NCBI RefSeq assembly: GCF_964019385.1
Contig: NC_088649.1
Span: 24,322,802 to 24,386,801 of the forward strand
DNA: 64,000 nucleotides
Source: Sycon ciliatum
Taxonomy: Eukaryota > Porifera > Calcarea > Leucosolenida > Sycettidae
Reading direction: 5' to 3'
In this document: positions 19,326 through 29,619 of the stretch, one piece after another
Layout of the letters: every line of letters starts with the position of its first letter
Position numbering within the stretch: position 1 is the stretch's first letter
The notes under the pieces: generated by a model
Databases searched by the model: none
Seen by the model: only the letters and a program-made list of their open reading frames with translations
Told to the model about the DNA's origin: nothing
Position numbers and translations under genes: made by a program

Positions 19326-19503
19326 CAGTAAAACCTGGTTTAAGCGACCACCCCCATGGTGCGTGCAAACGCGGTCGTAAAAGCCAGGTTGTCTTCAGAA
19401 CCAGGTCCCACAGTGTCTGTGTAGAGCTGTCGGTGCATGGAAAAACGGCCGTTAAGAGCAGGTGGTCGCTAAACCCAGAGGTCGCTCACACCAGGTTTTA
19501 CTG
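19326..19503. mobile_element. Tigger/pogo-like MITE, CAGTAAAACC ends (178 bp)
   Basis: Ends CAGTAAAACCTGGTTTAAGC and the complement of CAGTAAAACCTGGTGTGAGC, flanked by TA on both sides. It is a short form of the 501-bp element at 10295-10795; both contain GGTGGTCGCTAAA near the right end. Confidence 0.8.
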
Positions 19504-19698
19504 TAGTACTTCATTCCATCAGCCAACAAGGAATAATACAGAAACACTGCGTGTGGACGTAGCAGTTAAATGCGGTGAAATGATAGGTCCGAGTTGCGTG
19601 GGCTGGCTGTATTCAACTCCTGTATGTCTTAGTTATAGAGTACTCAAAACCCAGCACGATAGGGGCCGCATCTGCCCACTGGATTTTACAGGGTGCGT

Positions 19699-19862
19699 TG
19701 GGTACCTCCTCCTATACAATCTACAACCTTTCCCAAGCTAGCCTGCATGCACCACGTACTTACCCTCGTACTCACTTTCTGTTCCGTAGGCCTGGGTAGC
19801 TATATGCGTGCCCATATTTGCCATAACTACCCAGTCACTTTATCTTGCACTCGTTCTCACTC

Positions 19863-19906
<44 letters not shown>

Positions 19907-20020
19907 CATGTAGTCTTGTAGTTCTTCTATCTCTTCGTCTCCCATTGTATATGCCGTTACTCCTACCTGTCCCAAGGTGCACCGTTGCATCTGGGAGTAT
20001 GACTCCTTTTAGCATCTAAA
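19699..20020 (+). repeat. Dispersed ~310-bp repeat with CT microsatellite, copy 1
   Basis: Shares ordered blocks with 23188-23484: ACCTCCTCC, TAGGCCTGGGTAGCTA, CCCATATTTGCCATA, CATGTAGTCTTGTAGTTC and TGGGAGTA..A.TCCTTTTAG. A (CT)n run (19864-19900) lies in the middle in both. No coding signal. Confidence 0.7.
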
Positions 20021-21189
20021 CATTAGCACCCGACTTCTCACAGAACGCACGACCCTGAATTCATCGTCCCAATCTTTTTCAACCGCCATCCTTCTCATCG
20101 GCGATAATCTTCATCTCGTCTTCAACTTCGTCTCTTCTATGTCAACCTCGTCTCGTCTAAGTCATGCAGGTCAGCAGTTTTCATTATTTCTCTATTTCTT
20201 TTTCGTCAAATTTTTCGGTTCATCAATTTTCTGGGGAATTGTGCATTGCTCCCTACATGGTAGCTCGCGCTTTTCCTGCCGACTTGAATTCTCACTTGAC
20301 TGACTCACGACTGCCATCCAGAGCACACGAGAAGTCCATCGACCCGTCCACTCGGCAAACCTGCAAGAAAGCACCACTCCCTGCTCAATATACAGTGTTT
20401 CGGGGAATTCACCCCTCATCAGTTGAGCTTGAGTAGGCTGAGGAAGATTGTGCCTGAAGAGCACCACTTATATAGTGCTCTCCAGGCAAAAAACATCACC
20501 AGGGATACAAACTTACAGAGACGCTCCGTTTTCAGCGCAACAACCACCTCGTGAACACCAGATAGCAGCGTGAGTCAGTGTCGCTCCTGGAGGTGCTTGT
20601 ATTTTTCTGATTGTTTTATTGTGGTGTGTGTGCGTGCGTGTACTTCATAAAAAAATTAATATTTAATAGGGGTCCGATCATGGTGAGCCACGCTCTATTA
20701 TTCATGTTGGCAGAAGTGTAACTAACCTGTTTTAGCCGTGCCAATCAGAATGCAATGTTCCTCGTCAACTCTAGTTTTTTGGGCCCATTTTTTTGAAGGG
20801 GTGTTTGGCCCGCCGTTGTTGGCAATGTTTACGCTAGCTTGCGTGATGCGTATAACTAATACTTTGGAAGTACAGGAACACAATAACTGTGGTGCATGTT
20901 ACTGTAAAAGCCATATGACCCAGAATCTGCAAAAACCTGGCTTAGGGTGAAATCATTTTTTTTTAGAAAAATGTTGTTTTATAAAAGGTTGTGTCGCGTG
21001 GACGATCGAGTGCAGTGAAGTGGAACCAAAGAGAATCCCGCTTGTTTGAAGAAGTAGCAGTCATGGCAGGAAGGGTTTCAGCAGTCAGGGAAGTCAAAGG
21101 GCTTCCGGTAGAATATTCCTTGCTTCTCCTCTAGTCACAACGAAGAGTTTTTGAGCTGATCGAACGGATTCCATCTCCTACACTCAGGG
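20021..21189. other. No recognisable gene
   Basis: Scattered short frames without domain or splice context. A minus-strand frame at 20192-20467 is unremarkable. Confidence 0.4.
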
Positions 21190-21432
21190 ATGGCGAAATA
21201 TCTGCGCAAGCTGCTGCTTGCGGAAAATGGTGAAGAAATCATCTCCATTTAGAGTCGTGATGGTGATAGCGAGGAGAACCTGGACGACATCGGTCCAGCC
21301 AATCGAAGTACGGAGATACTAGCTGTTTCTGGGCCTCACGCAAAGGGAACACGCGCAGCAGAGCTCATACGTTTGCAGCAAGTTCACGAGGAAAAAGGCT
21401 TGAAGCGCATTGTGAAAACTGTTTTGAATTGA
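21190..21432 (+). pseudogene. Possible decayed coding fragment, unknown family
   Basis: A frame from ATG reads MAKYLRKLLLAENGEE, meets an in-frame stop, then continues with an acidic stretch (DGDSEENLDD) and a charged helix-like part (ELIRLQQVHEEKGLKRIVK) to a second stop. The composition looks protein-like and the single internal stop suggests a dead gene or transposon piece. No family recognised. Confidence 0.25.
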
Positions 21433-21696
21433 AGTCCTTGGCGATGAAGTGCTACTGAATGCCAGGCAGATGAGCGAGCAGATCGAGAGGCCCCCACTCG
21501 AGACTTTCCTCGCTGGACAGCTAGCTGCAAGGGATTGTACGGCGTGACGATATTTCACTTGCTGGTCAGCACCAAGCAGATACTGCAGCACGCCAGCACC
21601 CTATGCGCTTACTATGAACAGTGGAACAGTTTGAAAGGCTGTATTCTTGCTTGTTTCTGAACAGTTGTACTAGATAATAAAAAATATAATAAATTA

Positions 21697-21765
21697 TCGT
21701 ATCCGTTCCCGAAGGGAACTCACGACGGCCGCTAACACCCGATAAACCCTAGCATTATTGTACTA
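21697..21765 (-). repeat. Retroposon 3' end with hairpin, copy 1
   Basis: Matches 61427-61485 over ~55 bp (blocks GTTCCCGAAGGGAACTCACG, GCTAACACCCG and TAAACCCTAGC). On the minus strand the block ends in the hairpin GTTCCC-TTCG-GGAAC followed by an AT-rich tail (GATAATTTA), as in the conserved 3' stem-loop of LINEs and their SINEs. Confidence 0.5.
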
Positions 21766-22259
21766 GATTCACACTTCAAAAGGTGCCATCTCAACCGGAG
21801 TCGGGTTTCCTTGTGGTGTGTAGCACCAAAGCATGGCGTACATGTATTCAGCCCCAGAATGTGCTGAGAGAGGAGCAAACAAAATTCATGCAGAACTGTG
21901 CATGGCCACTACAGCCTGCAGCACCAAGGGGCCACAACAAGCCTGCCTCCACATGCCTACCTTGTCATGTCACCTAAACAAAAATCATCCATGTCTCTTC
22001 CTTCAGTCTAGTGGATCTCTCTTCATTTCTTTCCTGTGATAACAATTTTGTGTTTTTTTGGATTTTTTAACACAATACCCTGGTGTGTTTGAGATACGTT
22101 TAAACCACTATGAGTCGACCCACACCTGTAATATTTTGTTTCCTGATCTCCCATGCCCAGTAGAAGCTGAAAATGGGAAAAGCAATTTTGTGAAATTTCA
22201 CCCTAAGCCTGGTTTTCGCAGATTCTGGGCCATATATATAACGAAGTGCTAACTCTAAC

Positions 22260-23040
22260 GAGTTAACGAGGAGAAATCTGTCGTTAAAATAGAAATCGTT
22301 ATACAGAAATCGATACATAACAGTATATTATACTGTCCTATTGAGCGTTGAGAATAAGTGAGAATCGTTACCTTTGGTAGAGGCGATGGTTTCAAATAGG
22401 ACACAGGTTGCAAACCGGAACGGACTCAATATTCACTTTCTCTCTTGGTATTTTGATTAGAAAACATATGTCACAGTGAGACTACGATATGTTATACTCC
22501 GAGCCAAAATTTCATGGCTCTGCGATGACCAGAAGCGCCATACCAAGCAGGTGAGTTTTTGACGTGTTGCTTCGCACTGCGACTTGAGTTTTACGACTTT
22601 CGAAAAATCAACTTCTTGTCGCAGGTAAACAGCGGCTCGCCTCTCGCCAATAAAGCACCGCATACCAATCAAAACTAATGGAAGCACACACAGGGCTTAT
22701 TGTTACTCTGTACTGGCCGTCGTGGAGCGATAGCAATTTCAGACCCAGAGTGAATTTGACGTGCACTCTAAAACGTGTCCGGTTTGGAGCCACCTCTGAT
22801 TTGAACTTTTTTGAATCGAAAAATTGGGCAACTTGGAAGCAATGGGTCAACACAAAGGAGTGGCTCAGTTCGATTGACTCTGGCCCCAGAGCAAACTTCA
22901 ACATGCCAGTTTCCTTCCACAAACATATTTCGAGTGAAAAATCAACGCTGATGATCGGTTTGGGTCTATACAAATTTGGCTGTCAAAGCGTTCCGGCATT
23001 TTGGGAAATCGTTATATATGTGCCTCGTTAGAATAATGGC
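22260..23040. other. Unexplained region with long frames on both strands
   Basis: Between 22457 and 23031 long frames are open on both strands (121 residues minus, 117 residues plus). The flanks share TAACGAGG-like and CGTTATATA-like words in inverse order (22225-22310 and 23010-23030), which could be worn termini of an element. No domain recognised in either frame. Confidence 0.3.
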
Positions 23041-23187
23041 TTTTACAGTAGTACAATTCGTGCCTTGTGTGTGTATTTTTTTTCTCATCTTCCTCAGTCT
23101 TTTTTTTCTCTATTTTTCTCATCGTCTTATTATTTTCCGCGAGGTCGCTGTTCTTTATTTTTTACGCAAGGGAGGTATGTTTAATAG

Positions 23188-23484
23188 GTACCTCCTCCCA
23201 TAAATTCTACACACTTTTCCAAGCTGGCCTGCATGCATTCCGTTCTCACCCTCGTACTCACATTCTGCTCTGTAGGCCTGGGTAGCTACTTGCGCGCCCA
23301 TATTTGCCATAGCTACCTAGGCCCCTTATCTTGCATTCGCTCTCACTCACTCTCTCTCTCTCTTCCGTCATGTAGTCTTGTAGTTCGTCTGTCTCTTCTT
23401 CCCCCTAATAAATGCAGTTACTCCTAACGGTTACCTGTCCCAAGTTGCTCCGTTGTGTCTGGGAGTACGAATCCTTTTAGTATC
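23188..23484 (+). repeat. Dispersed ~310-bp repeat, copy 2
   Basis: Diverged copy of 19699-20020 with the same block order. The CT run is shorter here (23350-23364). Confidence 0.7.
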
Positions 23485-23582
23485 TCCACAGGTGTCTACT
23501 TGACTGCTAGAAAAAGTACTCCGCAGCCTATCACTTTACTCCCGTGACGCAGTCACTAGCCCAAAGATCACAATCATAGTAA

Positions 23583-24161
23583 GGCCACCCAGAATTAATT
23601 CGTTGTTTCGGGTCACCCGACCGACCGTCTTTTTTCACCCCACCGCAATTTTTTTTTTAGTGCATGCAAATGTGCATGACCAGTTGACCACAAGGTAGAC
23701 TATGTACACACGCCACCCAAAATATACATGTATAGCAGTCCAGACATCGACCTCAGAAGCAGCCAATTGACAGGATGCAGCACTTGGTGACGACGTTGTC
23801 TTCTATCTCCGATTTGCAATCGGTCCTGAAACAGCATCAGCTCCGCCACTGCGTCGCTCATTGACAGAAGTTTTCAAGGACTTCGGTGAGAGCTGCTCGT
23901 CAGACTCGTTTGCCAGCGAGGCCAAGATCTGGTCCTGGATGGTACCTGGATCTGATGGGACAATGGCTACGCTGGATCGACTACAGTCAGATTTGATCGA
24001 CTGGCTTGATGGAGAAAAGCTATTCGATATGCACAATTGTACATGTATGCACCCCTGCTCGCAACTAAAATAAAAAATAAAATAAAAAAATGAGCCCGAC
24101 CGACCGACCCTGGTACGGATGAGTGAAGTGACCCGAAACAACGAATTAATTCTAGGTGGCC
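23583..24161. mobile_element. MITE with GGCCACC termini and TAA duplication (579 bp)
   Basis: Inverted ends GGCCACCCAGAATTAATTCG / complement of GGCCACCTAGAATTAATTCG, ~35 bp of pairing, with TAA on both sides (23580-23582, 24162-24164). A 3-bp TWA duplication fits PIF/Harbinger. A minus-strand frame inside (IVPSDPGTIQDQILASLAN) has a protein-like look but no splice signals that I trust. Confidence 0.7.
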
Positions 24162-24171
24162 TAATATTATT

Positions 24172-24523
24172 CTGTCCCCGGGGAAAATTGCGATTCCGCG
24201 GCCGCGTTTTTTCCGCGTTTTTTGCGATTTTTTAAAAGACCGCGTTTTCCGCGATTTTCCCGCGGTTTTTGAACTTTTTTGTTGCACTACACGTACACAC
24301 AGTGCACTGTTCGGTCAGCAACGTCTCATTGTGGCGGCTTTTTACTCAAATATGACGAGTGCTTACACCAGAGACTTGTAACTGATTGATTTCACTACAT
24401 ACTCACTGAAAATTGCCGCACATCAATATTATTCACAGCACATTTACCGCAAATTCACCGCAAATGATGCCATATTATGCCGCGTTTTTTTGCGATTTTT
24501 CCCGCAATTTTCCCCGGGGACAG
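24172..24523. mobile_element. MITE with CTGTCCCCGGGG termini (352 bp)
   Basis: Perfect inverted ends CTGTCCCCGGGGAAAATTGC, flanked by ATTATT on both sides (24166-24171, 24524-24529). The interior is built from CGCGTTTT/GCGATTTTTCC words and is much more CpG-rich than the surroundings. It abuts the preceding MITE. Confidence 0.75.
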
Positions 24524-24587
24524 ATTATTATTGGCCGTAGTACAGTGCTTACACGTGCCACAGATACGTACGCACTGAAGTACTTAC

Positions 24588-24766
24588 GCCGGCCACAGAC
24601 ACTTCAGGATGGCTTTTCAAGGGGACTGGCAAAGGTGGCGACCGGTCAGTTACGGATAGCTTCACATCGTTGTCAACTGCACCGCGTGGGGCAGTCACGG
24701 TGGCATATCCGTCCGAAATGCTTCCGCCCATTTGACCCACAGTATTACTGCGTGAAACAGACTCCG
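24588..24766 (-). CDS. ZU5-like exon (N-terminal half of the domain)
   Basis: Acceptor at the right edge (TGAACTCTCACTCCTAG before 24766) and consensus donor at the left (GCCGGC then GTAAGT after 24588). The 179-bp exon enters in phase 1, matching the donor of exon 24891-25159, and leaves in phase 0. It reads VGQMGGSISDGYATVTAPRG then AVDNDVKLSVTD, which resembles the ZU5 opening 'GG.L....G..l..P.GA......l.v'. ZU5 domains act in receptor tails, ankyrins and death-domain adaptors. Two MITEs occupy the intron just downstream. Confidence 0.5.
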
Positions 24767-24890
24767 CTAGGAGTGAGAGTTCATCAGAAGACAAAAGATA
24801 AAAAGTAGAGAGCATGATATCAGCCACGGTCCTGGAGAATAAAACGGTTATCATCGCTGCTGTTTTTGAATGGGGCACATTTGACTTTAC

Positions 24891-25159
24891 CTCTAGCTCT
24901 CTGGTCCGCTCGCAGACTACGTAGAATCTGACGGATCTTGGCCCGACTTCCGAACTCAGGACCTACACTCCAGAAGATCGTGGGCAGCCATTCGTAGGTT
25001 ATCCATTCTCCCGTGTCGCCATCGCTCGTCTCAGCGGATTGTGGCAAATCGACTGGACGGTCGACAAACGGATACATGGCAGTAGCGCCCGACGATCCTG
25101 CTTGCGTTTCGCAATCGCAATCACTGAAGTACGCCATGCTAACCGTTAGGTAGGCGCCG
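24891..25159 (-). CDS. Exon upstream of the ZU5-like exon
   Basis: Acceptor CTTTTTTTTTGCCAG before 25159 and donor (AGCTAGAG then GTAAAG) after 24891. The 269-bp exon is open and in phase with the next exon through a ~124-bp intron. It contains MAYFSDCDCETQAG, so it could also be a first exon starting at that Met. Later it reads GEWITYEWLPTIFWSVGPEF, ending in a basic helix (KIRQILRSLRADQRAR). No family recognised; acidic, Trp-rich. Confidence 0.45.
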
Positions 25160-25416
25160 CTGGCAAAAAAAAAGCAAAGGGCCTGATACAGATAGTAGTG
25201 GGAAATCGAAATCGTTTCAAGAACTATTGCCTGCAAATCCACGCCCAAAATAGGAACTGCAGAACACGAGCTGAACATTTTCTTCTTCGGCCTAACTAAG
25301 TGCTGGTAGTGGTACATGGTGCCCCTCACCACTGCACTGCTCACGCTCAGATTCAAAGGGCCGTGTGACCATGGTGACTTGGTTACGTAAGTCGTTACTT
25401 GTCTCACTGTACTAAC

Positions 25417-25564
25417 TAAGTCTTGTACTGTAGTACATGACATTGACCATGGCGGCCGGGTATCAACAATGACATGCCAGCTATGACATGTAGACTGTAC
25501 TAAGTCTTGTAGTACATGACATTGACCATGGCGGCCGGGTATCAACAATGACATGCCAGCTAGC
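25417..25564. repeat. Two-copy tandem duplication (~84-bp period)
   Basis: The block TAAGTCTTGTA..GTACATGACATTGACCATGG..CATGCCAGCTA occurs at 25417-25482 and again at 25501-25562. A long minus-strand frame crosses it but is a by-product. Confidence 0.85.
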
Positions 25565-25714
25565 TCTCACCTGTGCCTGAGCCCGTACGGCCATGGCATA
25601 GCCGGCCCATAGGCATAGGCCCATGCCATGGCACGGGCATGATGCCAACGACACTGACGTTTCAGTCTGAGTGGCACCATGCTTGTGAAAACAGGCGCAA
25701 GACAGGTAAAGAAT

Positions 25715-26272
25715 AGTGAGGTTTTGCATTCCGAATTTCGGTACAGCGTTCTTCGGTCATTTGTCGAACATCAAAATGTCGAATTTTCGCACCAACGTTT
25801 GTTTTGCAAGTCGAAAATGATGTGTTTTCATTTCGTGAGCCCCAGCATCAGCAACGTCCTGTCCCGTGCTCCTTTTCTTGCTGATTCCATCGAACTTTGA
25901 TCGCCCAAAGAGTCTAGGGCCAAACCTGCCTCCTCAGTCGCCTCAGAAAAACCAACTCCATGGCCAAGTCAAATTTTATGCGTGTCGCCATAGTCTTTTC
26001 AGGCGAAAGAGAGTAGACAGGCAGTGGAGATGAGCAATCAGAGGTAGCTGACGATGCTATGTCGCCAAAGACGCCTGCCAAGCGATGCCGAGATAAGAAA
26101 CCTCTTTGAATAAGTCACGCGCTAGCGCCCTTCTACAAGAAAATGCATCCGAAAAATATTTTCGGCAAAGTGAGCTTTTTCCGAACAAACACGCCGAATC
26201 TTCGTGTGCATTTTCGACCTCGCTCCCGCGTGCCGAATCTTTTTGCCGAATTTCGGAATGCAAAACCTCGCT
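25715..26272. mobile_element. MITE with AGTGAGG termini, AAT duplication (558 bp)
   Basis: Ends AGTGAGGTTTTGCATTCCG and complement (GAATGCAAAACCTCGCT), flanked by AAT at 25712-25714 and 26273-26275. Close to the 750-bp element at 16078-16827 in its first 25 bp, so the same family. Confidence 0.8.
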
Positions 26273-26529
26273 AATAGTAGAGTTCTAGTTCTACCAAATC
26301 TACTGTTCGTGACCATGGTGACCGTCTGTCTGTCTACACCGGTGCACCGCGAACCAGGTGACAGATCAGAGTCAGTTGAGCGCCAAGTAAAAACTCAACG
26401 GAACCATTTTAGTGGGGGTATTCCCCAGGTGGGCAAGCACCCTTATCTTCCGGCTGCCAAGACTAGACGTACATGTACGTAGATCTACGTACACATGGTA
26501 CAGCCTACAGGTTCCCGGACGAGTACGAG

Positions 26530-26860
26530 GGCCGTTGAATTTCCCATTTCACAAGCAATGGAAAATTGTGTAGTGAAGTGAGAATTGCATGTCGGAGTTT
26601 CCGGTGAGATATAACTATGTCTAGCCCTCGCGATTTACGCGATTTCATGCTCGAACACAGCAATTTTTAAAGTTAAATATTCTAATGAAGCTGTACTTGA
26701 TGCAGCTCATCCAAGGCCCTTTCAGGCCTATTTTCATGGAGAACACCCAAACGAGGTGGGTGGGAGGGACATAGTTATATCTCACCTCCAACTCCTTATA
26801 CAATTCCCACTTCACTACACAATAGACCAATCCCGAAAAGATTGTCTGGGTTCGTGAAAG
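26530..26860 (+). mobile_element. Short DIRS-like terminal element (5' end plus 3' end, no genes)
   Basis: 26584-26622 is an exact copy of the 39-bp terminus of the DIRS element at 29581-34513. Up to ~26745 the sequence matches that element's 5' leader (reverse complement of 34345-34513). Instead of genes it then runs into an inverted, diverged terminus (GACATAGTTATATCTCACC, 26768-26786). From 26822 it matches the flank at 29523-29557 in reverse (CCCAGACAATCTTTTCGGG). The left edge (CCCATTTCACAAGCAATGG) matches the complement of 29559-29577. It is either a non-autonomous derivative or a reinserted end junction. Confidence 0.6.
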
Positions 26861-27106
26861 GGGGCACGCGTGAAAGCCAGCACGTGATAAGTGCATCGTT
26901 TTGTATTCCGTTTGTGTGTGTCAGCTCATGGCGGAGGAGAGAGAGACTTTTGCTCGCCGAGCTGAAGCTAAAGGATTTGATGGAGTCCTGCCAGCAGCTA
27001 GTCAAAGGACCTTCGGTACCTTAGGCAGACCCTGACGGAGTTTGGAGGCCAGATAGCTCTCGGTGAGGAGAGAAACATTCGCGTGGCGATCGACTCTCCG
27101 TAAAAA

Positions 27107-27391
27107 ATGCAAGCTACATAGCGCCGACATACTGCAACAGCTACGATTTCAGCTAACTTCTCGATCTGCTGCTTCACAAAGTTCAACTATTTACAAGTCC
27201 TGACTGTTGTAGTCTGAAGCTGGAGTCTCATTGCCCACCTACAGGTAGCTTTTGGATCTGATGGATTTCCCGACTTGGACTCCTTCCGCAAACTCTCGCA
27301 ACATTACTACAGTGTATGCTGTGTTTCCGCACGCTCGTGTCGACATGTCACCTATACTGTACATGTACCGGGTCGCGGAGGAGCTTGACGA
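27107..27391. repeat. 285-bp direct repeat, copy 1
   Basis: Virtually identical to 28511-28795 (one difference seen, CATTGCCC against CATCGCCC). The copies enclose about 1.1 kb containing a zinc-finger-like exon. The ends are not TG..CA, so they do not look like LTRs. In the minus sense both copies encode the same C-terminal reading (TRYMYSIGDMSTRACGNTAY). Confidence 0.9.
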
Positions 27392-27723
27392 GTCCCAGGG
27401 CCTGCTGGAGAGCCGGGTCAGCCGGGTCACGCGCCCGGCTGGGGAACTGCACGACCTGGCTGAACAGATAACACCGGGTCCAGTCTGACCCGGCTGAAAA
27501 ATGTCTCAAACTGACAATGGATTCCTAAAATACCCGTATTTTACGACTCGCGGACCCCATCTGTTGCAAATCTAGCGCAACCGTACCACTGTAGATCTAC
27601 ACACTACAGACTACAGTCTCCAAGCGACAGAAACTCGGCTAGGGTCAACTGGGCCGGGTCAACTGGTTCGAGCGCGATCTGGCCAGCGGCGAGCAGGAAG
27701 TCAGGACATCACGCAGGAAGTCG

Positions 27724-27979
27724 ATGGGGCAGGTAGTCAAAAGCGTAACTTTGGCTATAGCTTTTGACACAGTTGCAAGTTTTCAGCCGACTGGTGATTT
27801 GGACGATGGAGCCCGCAGCGAAGAGAAAAAAACTCACGCTTTCCAAGACTCTTGGAAGAAAGGTCAACCCTGGCTGGACTACGACCATGGCAGTCTATCC
27901 ATGTCATGCGCTTTGTGCAAGACGCATTTCCAAAGGAAGACGAGCGGCGGTGGATTTGGTTGCGATGCGTGGTTGAAAG
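27724..27979 (+). CDS. Exon with BED/TTF-like zinc-finger half
   Basis: The frame reads HAFQDSWKKGQPWLDYDHGS then MSCALCKTHF and AWLKG, ending at a strong donor (GAAAG then GTAAGA). The pattern 'F..SW....PWL.YD.....M.C..C' is that of the TTF/BED-type fingers at the N-terminus of hAT-derived proteins such as the ZNF862/KIAA1586 group. A second start (MEPAAKRKK at 27809) lies in another frame and would join only across the A run near 27826, so there may be a frameshift. The exon sits between the two 285-bp direct repeats. Whether host gene or transposon is open. Confidence 0.45.
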
Positions 27980-28012
27980 GTAAGAATTCACTGCTTTAAC
28001 TACGACAAGACT

Positions 28013-28260
28013 ATGGCTGCATGGCATTCTGAGGTGACTCGGCGCACTACGACTGCAACGTCAACTTCGTCTGAACGGAGGGACCTGGCCCACACACCCA
28101 GCAGCAGCGGCAGCAGCAGCTCTGGGTCAACAGTTCTCCAGTTTGCTGAAGCCTTTCAGCAGATGGTGCAGCAGATGCCAGTCGGCTTGGCCATGCAGGT
28201 GATTCAGTCGCAGCAAGCAGCCACTCCACAAGGTGCTGCAGCCCCCCCCCCCCCCCCAGT
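28013..28260 (+). other. Possible downstream exon, Ser/Gln-rich
   Basis: A plus-strand frame reads a Ser-rich linker and then a Gln-rich helix (LQFAEAFQQMVQQMPVGLAM), ending in a poly-C tract (28243-28258). It could be the next exon of the zinc-finger gene but no acceptor is clear. Confidence 0.25.
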
Positions 28261-28510
28261 GCTCTATTATGTTACTGCTTTGCATTCTTCACATAATGTC
28301 GTTTACCTTCTACGTTTGCGGACTTTGATAGTTCGCCTTGTTCTCTAAAATTTCCGATTTCCGGTAATAAATTCGCCTTTCTGTTTTCCTGCGTTTTGAG
28401 CAGGCTCTTTGGTTGTTTTTCTGCAGGATGATCTGACCCGACTTGACCCGCCTGGCCTACATGCGCCAGGTACACTCTGACCGGGCTGAGTTGAATGTCT
28501 AGAGCAGGCC

Positions 28511-28795
28511 ATGCAAGCTACATAGCGCCGACATACTGCAACAGCTACGATTTCAGCTAACTTCTCGATCTGCTGCTTCACAAAGTTCAACTATTTACAA
28601 GTCCTGACTGTTGTAGTCTGAAGCTGGAGTCTCATCGCCCACCTACAGGTAGCTTTTGGATCTGATGGATTTCCCGACTTGGACTCCTTCCGCAAACTCT
28701 CGCAACATTACTACAGTGTATGCTGTGTTTCCGCACGCTCGTGTCGACATGTCACCTATACTGTACATGTACCGGGTCGCGGAGGAGCTTGACGA
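28511..28795. repeat. 285-bp direct repeat, copy 2
   Basis: Second copy of 27107-27391. Here it forms the 3' part of a longer minus-strand frame reaching 29044, so this copy looks like the original and the other the duplicate. Confidence 0.9.
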
Positions 28796-29044
28796 CCTCC
28801 GCTGACTCCAGGTTTCCGAAATACTGCCGTTGTCTTCGTTGATGTCGCTGGTGACATTCTCCCCTTGCAGGACGTGCACATAGTTGTCGTCCCGGTGGTA
28901 AAGACTATGTTGTCTTTCGAAATAGTTCTTCATCACGCTCGCGCGAATGATGTTTCTCATCATGAACTCGTTCCGACGGTGTGACACGGCGATGGTCTTT
29001 GGCGGGGCACTCTGGCTTGGCGAAAACGATATCTTCTTGTGCAA
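28643..29044 (-). CDS. Possible exon of an unknown gene
   Basis: A 133-residue minus-strand frame: MHKKISFSPSQSAPPKTIAV, a basic/Asn-rich centre (RNEFMMRNIIRASVMKNYF), an acidic stretch (SDINEDNGSISETW) and a tail inside the 285-bp repeat. The composition is protein-like and codon use is not repeat-driven. No domain recognised and splice sites are unclear. Confidence 0.35.
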   Translation of the reverse strand: MHKKISFSPSQSAPPKTIAVSHRRNEFMMRNIIRASVMKNYFERQHSLYHRDDNYVHVLQGENVTSDINEDNGSISETWSQRRSSSSSATRYMYSIGDMSTRACGNTAYTVVMLREFAEGVQVGKSIRSKSYL

Positions 29045-29522
29045 TACAACATTGATCGGCTGCAGATGAGTACAGTCACTTCGTGGTTGATCCTATTGGA
29101 GGGCAGCTGCCAGGAAAGAGGCAGGACTCATCGAAGACGAAGCGCTCGCAACAAACAATAGCACTCGAAATATCTCGTAAGATTTAGGGCCTATCGCTTT
29201 GAGCCACAGCGCTCATAGCCTTGCCTACTTCATCAAAGTGAGCTCTACATGTTCATTGACCTCTTCACACTACACAGAAGAGCGAAACAAGGATTATGTC
29301 TTAGCATTTCCACTCCAACAGCAGACCATTACCAGTGCGAGAGAGAAACTACAAAGGGCTTTGCTTTCTGTCGCATCGTCTCTCTTGCATGCAACTAACG
29401 AGAAAACCGTGTACTTACCCTTGCATTCACACGCGAACTATCAAACACGTCCTGTGCCGCATGCTGATCAGGTAGTGCCATGTATGTGTTGTACAGTGTA
29501 CTCTCAGTTGACATGCCCCCTT
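29045..29522. other. No recognisable feature
   Basis: Unassigned sequence; a 175-residue plus-strand frame from 29199 runs into the DIRS terminus and looks accidental. Confidence 0.4.
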
Positions 29523-29580
29523 TCGAACCCAGACAATCTTTTCGGGATTGGTCTATTTTCCATTGCTTGTGAAATGGGAA

Positions 29581-29619
29581 ATTGCATGTCGGAGTTTCCG
29601 GTGAGATATAACTATGTCT
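29581..29619. repeat. DIRS inverted terminal repeat, 3' side
   Basis: 39 bp, ATTGCATGTCGGAGTTTCCG..., the exact complement of 34475-34513. Another copy is at 26584-26622. Confidence 0.85.

Noticed and set aside
22608-22973. 121-residue minus-strand protein gene
   Set aside because: The opposite strand is equally open, no splice or start context is evident and no domain is recognised. It was kept only as an unexplained region.
27107-28795. LTR retrotransposon or LTR pair
   Set aside because: The 285-bp repeats lack TG..CA ends, primer site and polypurine tract, and the enclosed sequence has no retroelement genes.
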